Shown here: positions 42,201 to 57,200 of the stretch, piece after piece
Position numbering within the stretch: position 1 is the first letter of the stretch
Layout: every line of letters begins with the position of its first letter
Made by a program: the position numbers and the translations under genes
Notes under the pieces: generated by a model
Database searches by the model: none
What the model was told of the DNA's origin: nothing
The model's input: only the letters and a program-made list of their open reading frames with translations
DNA from: Helicoverpa zea
Lineage: Eukaryota; Arthropoda; Insecta; Lepidoptera; Noctuidae
Length of the DNA stretch: 64,000 nucleotides
Assembly: GCF_022581195.2 (NCBI RefSeq)
Contig: NC_061473.1
Span: 5,952,001-6,016,000 of the forward strand
Reading direction: 5' to 3'

Positions 42201-45200
42201 TGTAAAATTATCTCAAACTATCTATCTTCAAACTATCATCAAAATATCTTTATAAGAAAGGAACATTATTGCGATTAGTATGATATATTAGATAATGTCA
42301 ATTATTTAGCAATTGCATCATATTTTAATCTCTTTTATTATCTTCGTAGATAAATCATAAAGAGCATTACATAAATGGAGATATCATGCTGTCTTCATAA
42401 TTCTAGTGCCTAGCAGAATAACAAATTATCGCGACAAAATGAGTAAGCATTTTAACTAGGGGGCGTTCTGGCATCCATCTTACAGATCTGTCACTTCCTA
42501 CGGCCGCCATCTTAGTACATAACTCTGTTGTCTCTGAATATCGACGGCCAGTAATTTGTTGACGGAATCATAGACAAGTAATGTCAGTTCTGACAAGATG
42601 GCAGGTTTATCAAGTAGGTATGTTTATTGAAAGATTTAAACAACTTTTAGCGATGGTTTTATAAACAATAAAATTAAGACAAAGGATGTTGCTAAAATAA
42701 TTTCTTTTTGTTCTTACAATGTAACTGGTTTGACATGTTCTGCGTTCTTTTTGTATTAAGCTGTATTTTATGATTATAGGCTTATTAATTGCTGCTGGAC
42801 TTAGTTTTTATGCTTAATTATACCTACAACCACAAACTGGTTGATTTAGTTTTGTAATGAAGAGGTTTACAACGTAGTGACCTGCCCGCTGACATTTAAA
42901 TATTGACGCAGGAAATTGCACTGGATTGCAGTCTTTATTCAATCTAAAGTGCATAAAAAACAAGCACTACATATTCTTAAGTAGGTACTTGACATGCATA
43001 AGTAGGAACAAATGTGCGCCATCAGTTTTTGACATTCAATCCATTTTTAAAAGTTTGCCGTCTACGGGGCTTTAGCAACTTTTAAGCCATAATAACCTAG
43101 GAAGAATGGCAAGAGAATTTACAAGAGTTTTATAAACAAAGTTCTTAAGTAGCAAAGTCTATCCGTGAACATTAATTTAATAATAAGTACAACACAACTT
43201 TTATTTAATATTACATTCACGTTTTCTGCTACACGTCAACCCGTTGATTGATAGCCTGCAATATGAAGATCCTATGGATGTGCAACTAAGTGTGCATGTC
43301 TAATTACAACGCATCATCATCTGCCTAGCCTTTTCCTGGCTACCAGTATTTTACGTGGAGCGACTGCCTATCTGACCTTCTCAACAACCCTAGGTAACCC
43401 AATACCCCTTGGGTAAGGCCAGTTGCAAGACTCTGGCTTCTAACTACATGTAAAGATTGCTAAAGTTTAAAATTACAGCCATGGAAGACACGTAGGAAAC
43501 ACTTGATTCAATAAGTTTGTGGAGTTCTGATCTCATCTGTCTTCCCTAAAATCTAGTAAAGGCTGCTCTCGAAAGGGTATCAGCTCTCTGCGAAGGACAT
43601 GTTCCACAGAGTAAATTCATCATACCCACCTATTACGTCTTAATCATCTTCCTCTCGCAAATAATTGGCCCACAAATTGTTCTGTCATTACCAAAAATAA
43701 ACTTGAAATTGTACAACTTCTAAACACTAAAATAGGACACGAATGGTACATAATGGTATGTTCGTGTGTGTATCGCGTGCGGACCGTGGAATCCGAGCTA
43801 TGTATGCACGTAGGTATTATACTTGAACTATTAAACATTGATATTGCGAACACTTCGTATGAAGGTGCAGAAGTTTAAGTCAGGAAAATCATTTGAACCT
43901 CTTTTGCAGCCGTTAGGGTCAGTCAGAAGCCATAAAGTCTGGAAACCAGTCCTAGCTTGAGGATGTTATAAGCAGTCGCTCCATATTAAACACTGCTCAT
44001 TACTTAACTGCATGCAATTGATAAGACTGCAAGCCGATCTCAATATGTAGGCGAAAAGGCTGGGCAGGTGATGAAAATAAATAAAACAATGCATAAACTA
44101 ATTGCAAAATACTGCAAAGACAAGAACATTGTGACACCTTTCAGAGGCCCTCTTCCTAAAACTGTGTAATATGTAGGTAGGCCTCGGTTTACAAAGTATA
44201 AGCCGTTACAATTTATTGAACCTTTTGCTATCTCTGCATTACGGTTTGAAAAAAAAACTCTAGGAATCATAGACACGGGTGCAAGCGTAGCCAACCTGCG
44301 TTAATACAACTCCAATTGCAAACTCATTTAAAATTATGATGTTTCCTATATTGTAAGCAATACTTACTTATTGTATATGAACTTCGTTGCCCAATCGTCA
44401 TGGTTGTGCAGTAATGGGGTTAAACTGTCACTATCCTGGCAAACCTGTATATAATTCTCTGTTTAAGAGGAGACCTGTGCCATCAATGGGACGATAAAAG
44501 GTCTGATGATGATGATCCTAGGAAACTGTGATCAATTCAATATTGAATATAAGTAACTAAAGACAAAATAGAATATTAATATGTTATTCTGTAATTGATT
44601 GTCAACTTCATAAACTGTTTAAATTGTTAAGTTCCATTCATCTCTCTATTGACCAGTTCACAAAAAACATTATGAGTAGAACTTTAAACGATTTTGCTTG
44701 AATAGCTTTTGAATCGTGTGCGGTCGTGTAAGTGAAATTAAGTTCACAATAACATCCCACATCAACCTTTCTTTTCCTTTCTTGAGAAGAAATATTTCAC
44801 CTTCTATTCAATTCAAAACTATGATGTGTCAAAAGGTTTTACGTTATTACGATTACCTTACTGCCTGGTGACTTTTAACCTTTCTCTAGGTATTTGAATC
44901 GCGCATATACCGCAGAAAACGATTGTTTACCAAATGTGTCAACAATAAAATAAATAAAAAACGTGGAAGTAATATTAGCGAACTAAGGCAAGAATGGAAT
45001 ACTTAAAAGAAGAACAGCTGATTACACTCCGCCATTTGCATTTTGCACACAACTGTCAAAACAAATACTTTTTGTCATATGTTTTTTGCTTAATTAGGAA
45101 GTCATTTAAAAAAATATTCGTCATTTAATTTCGGTAATTAATACATTTTTACTTTATTTATTACTTTTTACATTGGTTCTTATAATAAAGTCACTAAATA

Positions 45201-48200
45201 AATCTATCTAAACCCTGCCTGCACAAAAAGGTTTCTTTCAGTAAGGTTTTTACCAACATTATAAAACCAAAGTAAAGTAGGTAAGTTTTTGTCGCCGTAG
45301 GCTAGTTATAAGTCAATTAAGTACTGGTTTGAAGCCTAGGAACCTGTCTATGTGTCGACATCAATCAGAAACTGTGAACCAGCTTTATTCCTTTCAATTA
45401 GCTGTTTTTATTTAACAACTAGTGTATTTTAATAGTTAGGGACCTATAATATTGGCACTTTAAGATCGCCGTAATTTAAATGCCGTTTTTTGTGTCATCG
45501 AATTTGGCAAAACGTACCTACCCATATCATGTTTTATTTATAGTAATAGATATTAATAACCAATAGTCCTAAACATAAATATTTTCCTAAAATACATAGG
45601 TGGGTAATACTTACAGTATGGATGGATTGTGTGGAGGTCGATATGACAAGGAATTAAAAAAATATGCGCCAATCCCAAATAAAATTGGGATAAGGGCAGG
45701 AGGATGATAAGTCTGTACAAGTTCGAAATGTAATACGTACGGTAGACTGCACATCAGTGGTAACTGTCATGCACCTTAACTCAATAGTAATAAGTACGAT
45801 TTTTCTATAAAACTGTTACCACTGCCCTGAAGTTGACTGTACATACTAAAAGTAAAGTCTTATTCCAATTCACGTGTCTTTAACTCCATATTTTAGATCA
45901 GAATCTCTTAAAGATCAGTTAAATTGTCATCATACTTTACCTATTAGGTACAACTAGGGCTGCCATCCGTCCGGGTTTCCCCGGATTTGTCCTCGTTTGG
46001 AGGCCGTCCGGGGGCCGTCCGGGCGGGGTTTCAAGAAGTGTCCGGGGAAAACCCGGACACTTTTCATGTAAGAAAGCACCTCATTGAATTTAAGTATATG
46101 TTAATAGTAAAGGGATTACATGTCGTCGTCATGATGTCCGGGTTTTTTAAATGTTTGTCCGGAGTTTGGCGAAATTCGTGATGGCAGCCCTAGGTACAAC
46201 CAGGATCTATTAAACATAAGTGACATATAAATAAAGCCGTAAGTGCACACTGCACTTTGCATACCGTATTAGAATTATTGAAGTTAGCACTTGTCTTTAT
46301 GCATTTAGATCCATTATCATCATAGTAGCGATAAGTATATATCATTCTTTTCTTTTGTTAGTCTGTAAGCCTTCTGTAAAATGTAATAAATAAATAAATA
46401 AAATAAATAAATAAATAAGTATTTATGTCGAAGATAATTCAGTAAGTGATCCAAGAATAATTTCATTTTTACTTTTAAAGTTTTTGACAGTTATTAGGTA
46501 TCATCGGAAAGCTTTAAAATACAAAAAAAAATAAGTGTTTGTTTGGTGCTTATCTTTGGCAGAACTGATTCTGATGCGGTTTTACGCGGTCGAACCTTCT
46601 TTTTTCGGATGTCAATCATCAATGGGTACTTTATTCACCAATGATCTCATCATGCTGTAACTCTACTCAGGAGTGAGAGAGGAAAATTCCTATGAAATTG
46701 CATCACTTTCTAATTACTTAAAAGTTATTTATAAAAAACACGACTGATCGTAAACAGGTGTCTGCTATTTTAGTAACACTATTTTTATTTACATATTAGG
46801 TATGTAAAAAATAATGAAAAATTCTAGTATTTATACAACTCTAAGTTTCATTAGTTACATTTATGTTTTAACATCATCATACTTATCAACTATTTGATAT
46901 TAACTGCTGAACGTAGGTAGGCCTCCGGCCTCCCCCAACGAGAACTATCCCGGCCATTGGCAGCCAGCATTAAATTAGCTAACTTGCTACTGAGAAAGAC
47001 TCATTTTAGCATGTTAATGTATAAAACTCATAACTATTTAGAAGCAAGATCATAATAATTTAATTAAGTAAAGATTAATCTCAACCATTGATCTCAACTT
47101 GAGCTCGTGCAATAACATCAAGCAAACTTTTTGCACGTTTTTAAAAATAGAATATAAACAAACTTGAATGGCGAAAAAAGGCAGATCAAAGCAGACACAA
47201 GCTTTAGGACATTTTGGCGCGAAATCTTTGCGAAGTTTAGATTCTTTAGTTATTTAGTTTAAAAAATGATATTTTCGTTTCTCACGAACGTTCCTCAATC
47301 CTTCAAATGTTCCTCTGTCCTTTTGTTTCCCTATATCATCATTCTACATCTCGAGCTTAAAATACCTATGTGATGCCTAAACTATAATTTTATGCGCGGA
47401 AAAAGTCATTTGCGGTTCTTCGAATGTATCGCATCATTCTCCTTTGAGGTAAAATTGTCTACGATGTCTTCTACACTTACATACCTATATACCTACTTAG
47501 GTATCAGAACAAAATCAGCAAAACACGATGACTTTTCACTAGCACAATCTTAGAGGAAAATGAATGAATAAATATGTGTAAAATTGCTTAAACTTCTAAT
47601 CTCATCCTTTAATTAATACTTCCCCCGTGATTACCTACGTCTGAAATATTATCTAAGACTTTGTTATTTTGGTTACCAACTAGAGGTAGAGATAATAATT
47701 TTACGTTACTTGTATAGGGCTAATGTTCATATTCTATCTCTAGTAAGCAAATTCACTTATGGACAGAATATTGAGAACGACCGTTAGGCGCTAAAATATG
47801 CTCACAAAGTCATAGACAACATATTTTGTAAATGAACTGACAGGTGATACGTCAAATAAACATTGATTTGACGTGGCACGTTCGTGAGATAATTAATAAG
47901 ATTCATGCTCAGGCGCCGATCGTGTGCGTTGGTACACCTTGACCGAGTGGTCCGAACGTCCTCGAGGACCTAGTAGCCAAAAAAATCGGTATCTACTTTT
48001 TACATAATTAGTCTTCAGCTTAAAATTTTATGACACATTCTTTATAAGTAGTATAAAGTATTTCTGAAAGACAGTTCATAAGTGCGCTGACCGTCAAAAG
48101 CTTTCCTTGCAAAAATAACTGAAATGACATCAGATAGTGAAGTAGTAAGAAAACATGTTACTCAGACCTTAAATGAAAAAATTGGAGAAGGAAAGATTCT

Positions 48201-51200
48201 ATTTATTTCTGCTTTTTCAGTTCATTAATTGAGTTAGTTACTTTACGAAGTAGAGGCTCAAAGAATATCAATGCTTAATTTAAAACAAAAACAAATCATT
48301 AATAATATGGCGCCCACCTCGATTGGCGCGCAATTCTGACAGCCATGTTTTTGCCACAGATAAAATAATTACGACATTCGCTGTTCACGAAACAGTAATT
48401 TTGTGATATGTAATATTGTTACACGAGATTTATTGTTGTATCATGCTATTATGTAGATATCTTGTTTCGCACAAACAAATAATGCGTAAGTAGGTATTTT
48501 ATTTCTACACTAAGTATGCACCAAGAAGGTTTTATCTTCCTAAGAATCTACATACGGGACCTTTTTGTACTATTGAAATTAATACTTTAATAGACGTTCT
48601 GAAATTTTTATCCTGAAAGTTTTCCTTGAACATGACATTCGTATTTTTCTTAATAGTTTTTTTTATTTGGCATAAGTAACTATGTTTACCCCAATCGTAA
48701 TTAAAATTAGTTATCTTGTACTGTACCTACCCGTTATCGTCTGCATAATCATATAATTCACTATCAGTTCAGTTGTAAAGATAAATCGTGCCTAATCAAC
48801 GCATTTTCTTCAGAGATAAACTTATTAGGTTATGATACTTAGGTACCTATAAAATGCCGGAGATATGTTATGTCTTCGACCGAGAGACAGCTAGAATTTG
48901 AGTGATTTTTATCATTTTAACAAACTTTTATAATGGCATTACAAATATATAAACTCTTTGGTATAAATCTCAAAACAGGAGAGGACAATAATCTGCAGCC
49001 ATTTCCTTCGTTAAACTTTATTTATTATATATAGATGATCTCATATTTTCTGTTCCTCAAAGCTATTTAGTTCACTACGTTTTCACAAAAAAGTTACCAG
49101 AAATTAGCAACTTTTTTTGTAAGACAGAATCCCGATAAATGTCACTTTCGGACTCCATCGATATACTGGGTGTCCCATAAGTCCTTTGAAATTTAAATTT
49201 CGAATAAAATTCAAATGGCGCGCGGGAATGACAAACGGGGTGCGGGGATAGCATCAACGGTCTTTCGGAATTCATTCGAATGAAATATAAAACATACAGA
49301 AAGATTCCACTACAATAAGAGGATGATTCAAATAAAACAATATTCAATAGGTACATATTACATAATAATTAATTATGTGGGTGTTTTAGGTACTTTACAT
49401 TATGAACTTTGGACGTAAAAATGTGCGTGACCCATAGATTCATCAATATAAAGAAGTCTATGTGTCTATGAGTCATAGATTTATAAGTGGGAACTACGTG
49501 TCAGGTGACTTCGGTAACCGCATTTAAATCACTTGCTTAGCTTTTAACTAGTTTTTAATTGATACTTGATGCATTTTATGTATTTCTAGCTGTCAGTATT
49601 AAGACATTTATAATATTTAGGTACTTCGGAAGAAAGAAGTTATGTCGGAAATTGGATTCTATTTTATTGGGTACTAAATTGATGATTTCAAAAAAAGTAT
49701 TTATTTATTTATTAATCAAACACTAACTTTAAGATCAAAGACAGCAAAGAGAAATCAGACGCAGCTCAATATATTAAAGCTGTATTATTCCTGAGTGCGA
49801 ACTGTTTTTATACTAAGCGTGACGTAGGTACACACGGGCGAAAATTAATTAACAGAACTTCCATAAAAATATTAATCACGATTTCACGTCTTAATTCTGC
49901 TATTAAACCTAATTCTCCTATGAAATTAATCCTTAACTATTTAATGTTATTTACTTCTAAACTATTCCCGGATATCACCAGCATTGATGTTAGGCAATTA
50001 TTTTAATTTACCAAAACGCACAAATAACAAAACACGGTCATCATTATTTCGACGCGACTTCCTATAAAATTATTATATAAAAAAAAAAACCTTTTGAATA
50101 GTTTGGAGTTCACATCATAATAATATCATGCCTCGACGAATGCAATCATGGAGCGAAAAGATATATATCTGATATTAAAATAAAGGTTGAATATTTAATT
50201 ATTTAAATGCACCATAATTTCCCATACTTAATTAATTGAGCATTTAGTTGAAAAAAGGGCTCCAATCGCAAGATTGTTTTGAACATATAGGTACAATGAG
50301 AGTGAATTAAAATAAAATGTACTTATCACATGACACATCTTTTTGTTTCTGACGTTTTATAAGAACTGACCCTAGACTTGGCAGGTTTATTATCAAGAAA
50401 CTAAAGAAAGAAGAAAAAAAATAAAAAGAAGAAAATATGGTAGAATGCTATTTTCTATATTTTTTTAATATTAGCGTAGGTAAGTATTTTGGACTAATTT
50501 AAATAATAATATTCTTATACATATATCTACCTCTATGCAAAGAGTCTATAAGAATTATTCTTATCAAAAATCCTGAGATATCGCAACATAAATAAATCCG
50601 ATATGAAGCTTTTACCTAGTCATAATGATTACACTGTAATCCATATATATGTATATGTGAAGATTGCTAATTACGATTCAGAAATACAATATTACCTATA
50701 AGTATGCAGGTGTCTAATTCAATCATCCACTCCTATCTGAGGAATATAGGTAAATATAGGGGTTTATCATATTTTCTATACAAAATCTGATAAAACGCCA
50801 AAACTATAAAAATAAAAGTTTATTCTGCCTTTTAGAAAATATTATTGCTCTACGCGAACGAGAAGATTTAATGAAAAAATAACTAAAATTCGCTCATATA
50901 AAATAATGTAGGTACTTCCACCTTTATAATATAGCCTTCAGTAATATAGGAAGGTATTACAAACCCGTTAAGCTCATAAATATCAAAACAAACCAACTGT
51001 AAATATGATTGATATTTAAGACAAATTATACCTATGCTAACTACACTGACCTCTGCATAAATAGATACTTATTAAAGCATTCGCCATGACTTAGCAAATT
51101 TCTCAATAATATAAGTGTTTGATCTTAGAAAGTATTGAAATTAATATTAGAATCGTACCTTTTACCGTTTAGCGAAGCCTTGATATACATACTTAAAACA

Positions 51201-54200
51201 ACATATTATGGTCATGGGTAATTAAAACAAGCTTGTTAAATCTCTAAAAATTAAATCTACCAATCGTATCCAGTTCCAGTTACAGCCTTTTCATCTCTCA
51301 CACGGAGAAGGATTGAGCATTAATCACCACGCTTGCTCAATGCGGGTTGGTGATTTCAGACTATACTATAGTCCAGGTTTCCTCAAGATGTTTTCCTTCA
51401 CCTTTATCAGCCATTGGTGTCTAAGATATACTTAGAAAATACATACAAACTTAGAAAAGTTGCATTGGTACTTGCCTGACCTGGATTCGAACACGCGCCC
51501 TTATACTCGAGAGGTTGGTTCTTTGCCCACTAGGCCACCACGACTTTTTTTTTTTCACCAATCGTATGGTCACCTAATATTACCTACATCAATTTATGGC
51601 CGATTCTTCTATCGCTAGACAACTTTTATCTGCAACATAATTATGTTTGACGTTTTGACAGCTTTTGTATAGAAAATATGTCAAACCGCTATATGTATTG
51701 CTCTGATGGAAGTTAACTGATGATTGAAAAAATCGGCCCTTAATATATCAATATTTCTTATTGATATAGTCAAATGACCCAATAAGAAAACTGTGACCAA
51801 TAAAAAATAACCTTATACGTTCAGCATCTCTATTCTAGTCTATACTAATATTATAAAGCTGAAGAGTTTGTTTGTTTGTTTGAACGCGCTAATCTCAGGA
51901 ACTACTGGTCCGATTTGAAAATTTCTTTCAGTGTTAGATAGCCCATTTATCGAAGAAGGCTATAGGCTACTTTTTATCCCGGTACGGGAAGTAGTTCCCA
52001 CGGGATGCGGGTGAAACCGCTGGCAGAAGCTATCTTTGATATACTCCATAGACAAAGCCACTTAGCCATAGATTACTTGACACTTAACACTTAGCTCTTT
52101 TTTGCCATCTAAGGAAGCCTGCCTTGCCATTAGCCTGCCTTGCCATTAGGTATTTATCAACCTATTCACATTAACAGTGATTGAAGAATGCGTAGAAATA
52201 ATTAATTACCTACTTACAATAATTAAATGCATGTCACTTGTCGCATCACGTTGAAATAGTCATTCTTATTATAACTTTACCTATTTCACGAAATATTAAA
52301 GAGGCTGGGCTAAAAAAGAATGTTCGTGGATCGATCAATCAGTTTCTAACTCCATAAATGTAAATTATGAGTGAACAAGGGAAAGCTCACTCAAAGAAAC
52401 TCTCAAAATATTCTTCGAAACCTGCTAAAACCTGATATTTTACGAAAAAAAACACCGGCATTCGTTATCAGATTGTGCGATAACACTTATCTAGACTCAT
52501 GTGTATCACAATCTACTATTTACACTAAACTTTGTGCTTTGACAATTTCATTTTGATATCATTTCGTTTATTATGACGTGATACGAAATAAATGCACTCG
52601 CAAGGCATTGCATTAGTGACTAATTTTAATTATTGAGGGCCAATGACAAATCGTTACTAATGTCACCGTGCACGGGGCCCCGACTCGCGCCAAAATCATT
52701 TTGGGGTTTGGTATCAAAATATAATCTGTGGTATTATGCCTTTGCCTGGGAACTAGAAAGGCACGTATAGATGGCATCCCCGATTGTTACCCAGTAGTAG
52801 ACGTTGTTAACATGTCAAAGGCCGTCAGGATTTGAGAAAACTGCGATACCTACTGGTGATAAAACTTACAGCTTTTCACTAACACAATAAGAAGAGGTTA
52901 TCAAAATTATGAATCGTAAATACATACATATTACACCTATGTAGCAGTTTTTTTTTAATAAAATATAGGTAGATGTGGAGAACAGTTTCATCTTCTATAA
53001 TTCCCAAAAGATTAGATCTGTTTGACTCTCAAAACGTAGCAAAAAATACAGTAGGTAAGGTTATTCTTAAAATGTTTAACTTTATACTCAGCGGGATACG
53101 CCGTAATAAGTTTCTAAGCAAGGAGTGGTAACTTCAAACTGCTCACAAGACACGCTTTATGATTTCACAGATTACGCCGTTCGCGCTGTTAATTAAAATC
53201 ATGTCATTAAAATTATTGTACCTCTAATTATAGATAGATGTAGTCAGCTTTATGATTTAAGTATCATTTTATTCAATTTACGACTAATATGACGTTTATT
53301 TCATTAGAATGTTGTTAAGTCCACATTTTCAGTGCTCAGAGACAGCTCATTCATTTTTTCTCTTTTGCTACACTACTAAGTATTAGAAACCAGAGTTCTT
53401 TTTGTTATTTGTCAATGGTCCAATAACACATTTCTTATATAATATTCACTTCTACTTATAATTAATTAGCTAATATTATAAAGTCCTCAATTCAGTTTGA
53501 CAGTTCCGCAATTTAGACGCTAAAGACTTTCTTCAATATTTGAATGGAAAAAAAAAACAACATGGCGCATTCGTCACCGACCAGTGACTGGCGCGAGTAA
53601 ATAAGGCGAGTGCAGTGTTTGCTTACTACATAGTTGTGTTTAACTGTTCTGAACGCTTTGTTTATAACTACGGTCTTGCAGTGCATCATGTGTTACTTGT
53701 AACGTTTTCTTAGCAATAAAACTGTAAAGATAGTATTTAGTTTTCTTGAATAAATATAGGAACTCAGGCATTCAAACTCTATGTATGTATATGTATAAAG
53801 AAATCCTCTTTACCGCCCTTCAGTCCGTTTTATTAATCATAGGGGAGATGTTCCCAAAACGGGTAAGCTAACGAAAGATGTTAAATAAAATAACCAAGAA
53901 CATTACATGCAACTTGTATTTGTACTCATAGAGTTGTTTATATAATAAACTTTGGAAAACATAAGATAGTCTTAGTAATCTTCTTCAATATTCTGAAAAA
54001 AATCAAAAAAGATAAACCCCTTCGAAATACCCGCTTTGCCCTAGTGGGGGTCCTAAAACGGGTAACGCCTTTGGGCAAAGCAGGTAATGAATGAATATAT
54101 GTGATAAATGAATTAAAAAACATTAAAAAAAATATCTTAGCCTCCTACTATCCAGGAAATCTTTATTGTTAATTAGTCTCCTTAATTATGTTAAACAGTT

Positions 54201-57200
54201 GTCTTATTTTGATCAGTCTAGATAACTCTTTTACGTCATTAAATGTTACATTTGAAATTATAATGCTACCAACAGATAATTTTGTTAAAAATCAAAGAAA
54301 AAAAAATTAAAATTTCTTTTTCACGCTGTTCCTGTTCTTCTTCAGCTCTCTGTGGCTTTCTTTGTCTTCGATTAGCTTTCTGTGGGATCAATTGAGGAAG
54401 TGCCCCTTATTTTATTGGTGTTACATGATGATCCTCAGGTTGAAGAAGGATTGTAGTTTGTGATGGAGTCTTGCATGGTGTTATAAAATCCTTAAGAATT
54501 TGTGTTTCTGCCGTTATAGTCTTGCATGGTGTTGGAAGTTCTTCAATATACTGGCCTACTGGTGTTGGAGTATGAGGTGGACTTATAGCTTCGCCAAGAG
54601 GTTGAGGTCCAGTTTCATAACTTCCACATCCCACGAAGCATTTAATGTTTTTCTTTTATATTTATTCACCCAATTAAAAAAAAACAAATTAGGTATTTTT
54701 TACATTTGAGTCAGATAAATAATGGCACTGGTCAGCTTAATACATATCATAAATTATTCCAGGGCAAATCGGATAGTCACCCGTTATGCCCCTACCCGTT
54801 TTGCCCAAAAGCACGTTTTAAATTTCAACTACCTTAACCATAAAATAGTAAACAAGGAGACCACTAATTATGCACAATTAATAAGCATATAACATGCAAA
54901 ATGATAATACAAAACTACGAAAACCATATCTTACACCATATTTGAGTAGTTAGCACTAGCATAATTCGATTTTTTTTAATAAGTTCAGCAGAAAACTTTT
55001 TTTACGTCTTACCTCGAACACGCTCGCTCCAGGTGCGCGAGCCGACTGACCGTGATCGGCAGGGGGGTAGTGCGCCACTCTACACTCACAGGTTCACACT
55101 AAGATCTATAATATTCGAATGGCAAGGCCTACCCGTTTTAGGAGGGGTACCCGTTTTAGGAACATCTCCCCTATCTACTTATCTATCTACTTTCATGATT
55201 TTCATTGTTTGGCGATATCAAATTATGTCAATTTAATGTTTTCGTAATTTGTTTTGGTTTTGTGATTCGTAACTACTCATATAATATTAAAATCTTCACT
55301 GGTGGAATAGGCATTTCCTGCTTTTAATTATTATTTTCCAAAGAATTTCTTTTTGTCAAGATAAAAAGCCATCACAATGTTGCAAAACACTCGCAACTTA
55401 TTAAATAAACGAGCATACAGTCCCGGTATCCGATGGTATCTGCTACAATCGGACATTATGATCGCAAGTGCAGGTAGCCCGGATAAGCGGGAGACTGCGG
55501 GACGACAGTACAGTTATGATAAACTGTAAACGGGGCATAAAAAAAATACTTATGGATTCCACTTTCAAAATTCAAAGGCGTTTATCGTCATTCTTATTTC
55601 AAACAAAATATTAGTTGTTTTTTTTGCAAAGCATCAACAGAGCTTTGTTTAAAAATTACCTACATTATAAAATTACCTAAATGTGTATATTTTAACTAAA
55701 AATAAATACATTCGGTAATTAATTCTCAATTTCATAATAACCAGTTTCCACCGCACCATAGACAAACAGCATAGACGATAAATTGATCAAAAAACATTGA
55801 AAAAAAAAACTATAGGTAGCAACACAAGGTATTTAAGCTTATATGGCAATCAAAAATTAATACGAACCTGTGTAAAACATTATTCTATTTATGTTTGGTT
55901 AGTATTGCCATGCTAATTAGCAGTCTCTGCCATAGACAAGTGGCGGACCTTGTATCCTTATAGAAATGACGTTATTTAAGTCGCATACTTCAGGAAGTAT
56001 TATTGAATTGGGTATATTTTCAGTGGAAATGCTGCAAACCATTCGGGTTTAGTTACGTATTTAGAGTTAAAACTATCTATTTAATTTGCGACTAGCGGTT
56101 TTCCCCCGGTTTGCCATTTTCATGTCTATGTTACTCGGGAAGAGTGTAGATTTCAAATCGCTTTGTGGGTTTTAGAAGACTTTCACAAAGCAGCCCGGAG
56201 CCTGGAAGCTGGTGATTGATACACCCGTGCATCGGAGAGCACGTAAATGTCGGTCCTGCGCCTGATCTCTCTCCGGTCGTGTCGGATTGCCGTCCCATCG
56301 GGCTATGAGAGTGAAGGAATAGTGAGTGCACCTGTGTCTGCGCAAATGCTCGTGCACTATAATATGTCCTGCGTAGTTGGCTAATCTCCTTACATGAGAA
56401 CAGCCACCGTAGCCGATAATCGGCTAGGAGGACATCATCATCATCATCATCAGATTTCCAACGGTGAAAGAATTTTTCAAATCGGTTCAGAAGCCTTCGG
56501 GGCCTCTGGGTACACAAAGATAAAGACAGATGAAGTTATTCTATTAAGCACTACCTACTCCATAACATGAAGGTTTAAGTCAATTTCCACATTAGGCAAT
56601 TATATGAAAAGGTTTTAAGTACCGGTCAAGAGGATGCATACCACAATCATATGACAGACATACTTATGCGTAAAACGCATTACCCTCCTTTTGGCGACCT
56701 AAGTCGGTTAAGTTATTTGGATCACTTTCAAGCCCGAGGTATGTGATTGACCAACCGTTCAGTACTTCGTTGTAATCTGATGATTATAAGCCTATTTATG
56801 GATACCAGGTGTTATTATGGAGAAGCGGAAATTCGTGGTCAATTAACAGGTTCTATTACTCAATAGTACTGAAAAATACATGTTGACGAAGATAATGTAA
56901 GGTGTACCTAATGTAAAACCGGTGTCGATTCTCAGACTTTACCTAAATAAGGAGCACTAAGTACTTACTAAGCCTATATATCTGGCAAGATGCTTACAGA
57001 ATTAAGCGACTGTTCAATCAGTACCTTTAACCAGTCGAGGACTTGCATACCTACTTCACGCGACAGCATCGCAGCTATCATCCTCCTGGCAATCGGGCAC
57101 TGTAGGCCCAAGACCCACTTAACGTATTTCGGGCTCTCATTGACATATCCCCGAGATTGCTCGCGATGAACAGGATGAATATATCGACATTTAACCAGAG

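Larger units (their letters stand above)
46201..51258. other. Long intronic stretch, almost featureless
   Basis: Besides the AAAT microsatellite and a LINE scrap at 46912, nothing is recognised. CpG-containing patches at 48309-48350 and 49200-49260 contain GGCGCGC but no start codon with a donor. Confidence 0.35.

Noticed and set aside
44040..44294. 84-codon minus-strand frame
   Set aside because: Adjoins repeat A debris and has no splice sites in a phase that fits the neighbouring exon.
45987..46181. 64-codon frame in the second MITE
   Set aside because: Entirely inside the MITE.
56131..56517. 128-codon minus-strand frame with poly-Asp
   Set aside because: It runs through repeat family C and an ATC microsatellite, which makes the Asp run.
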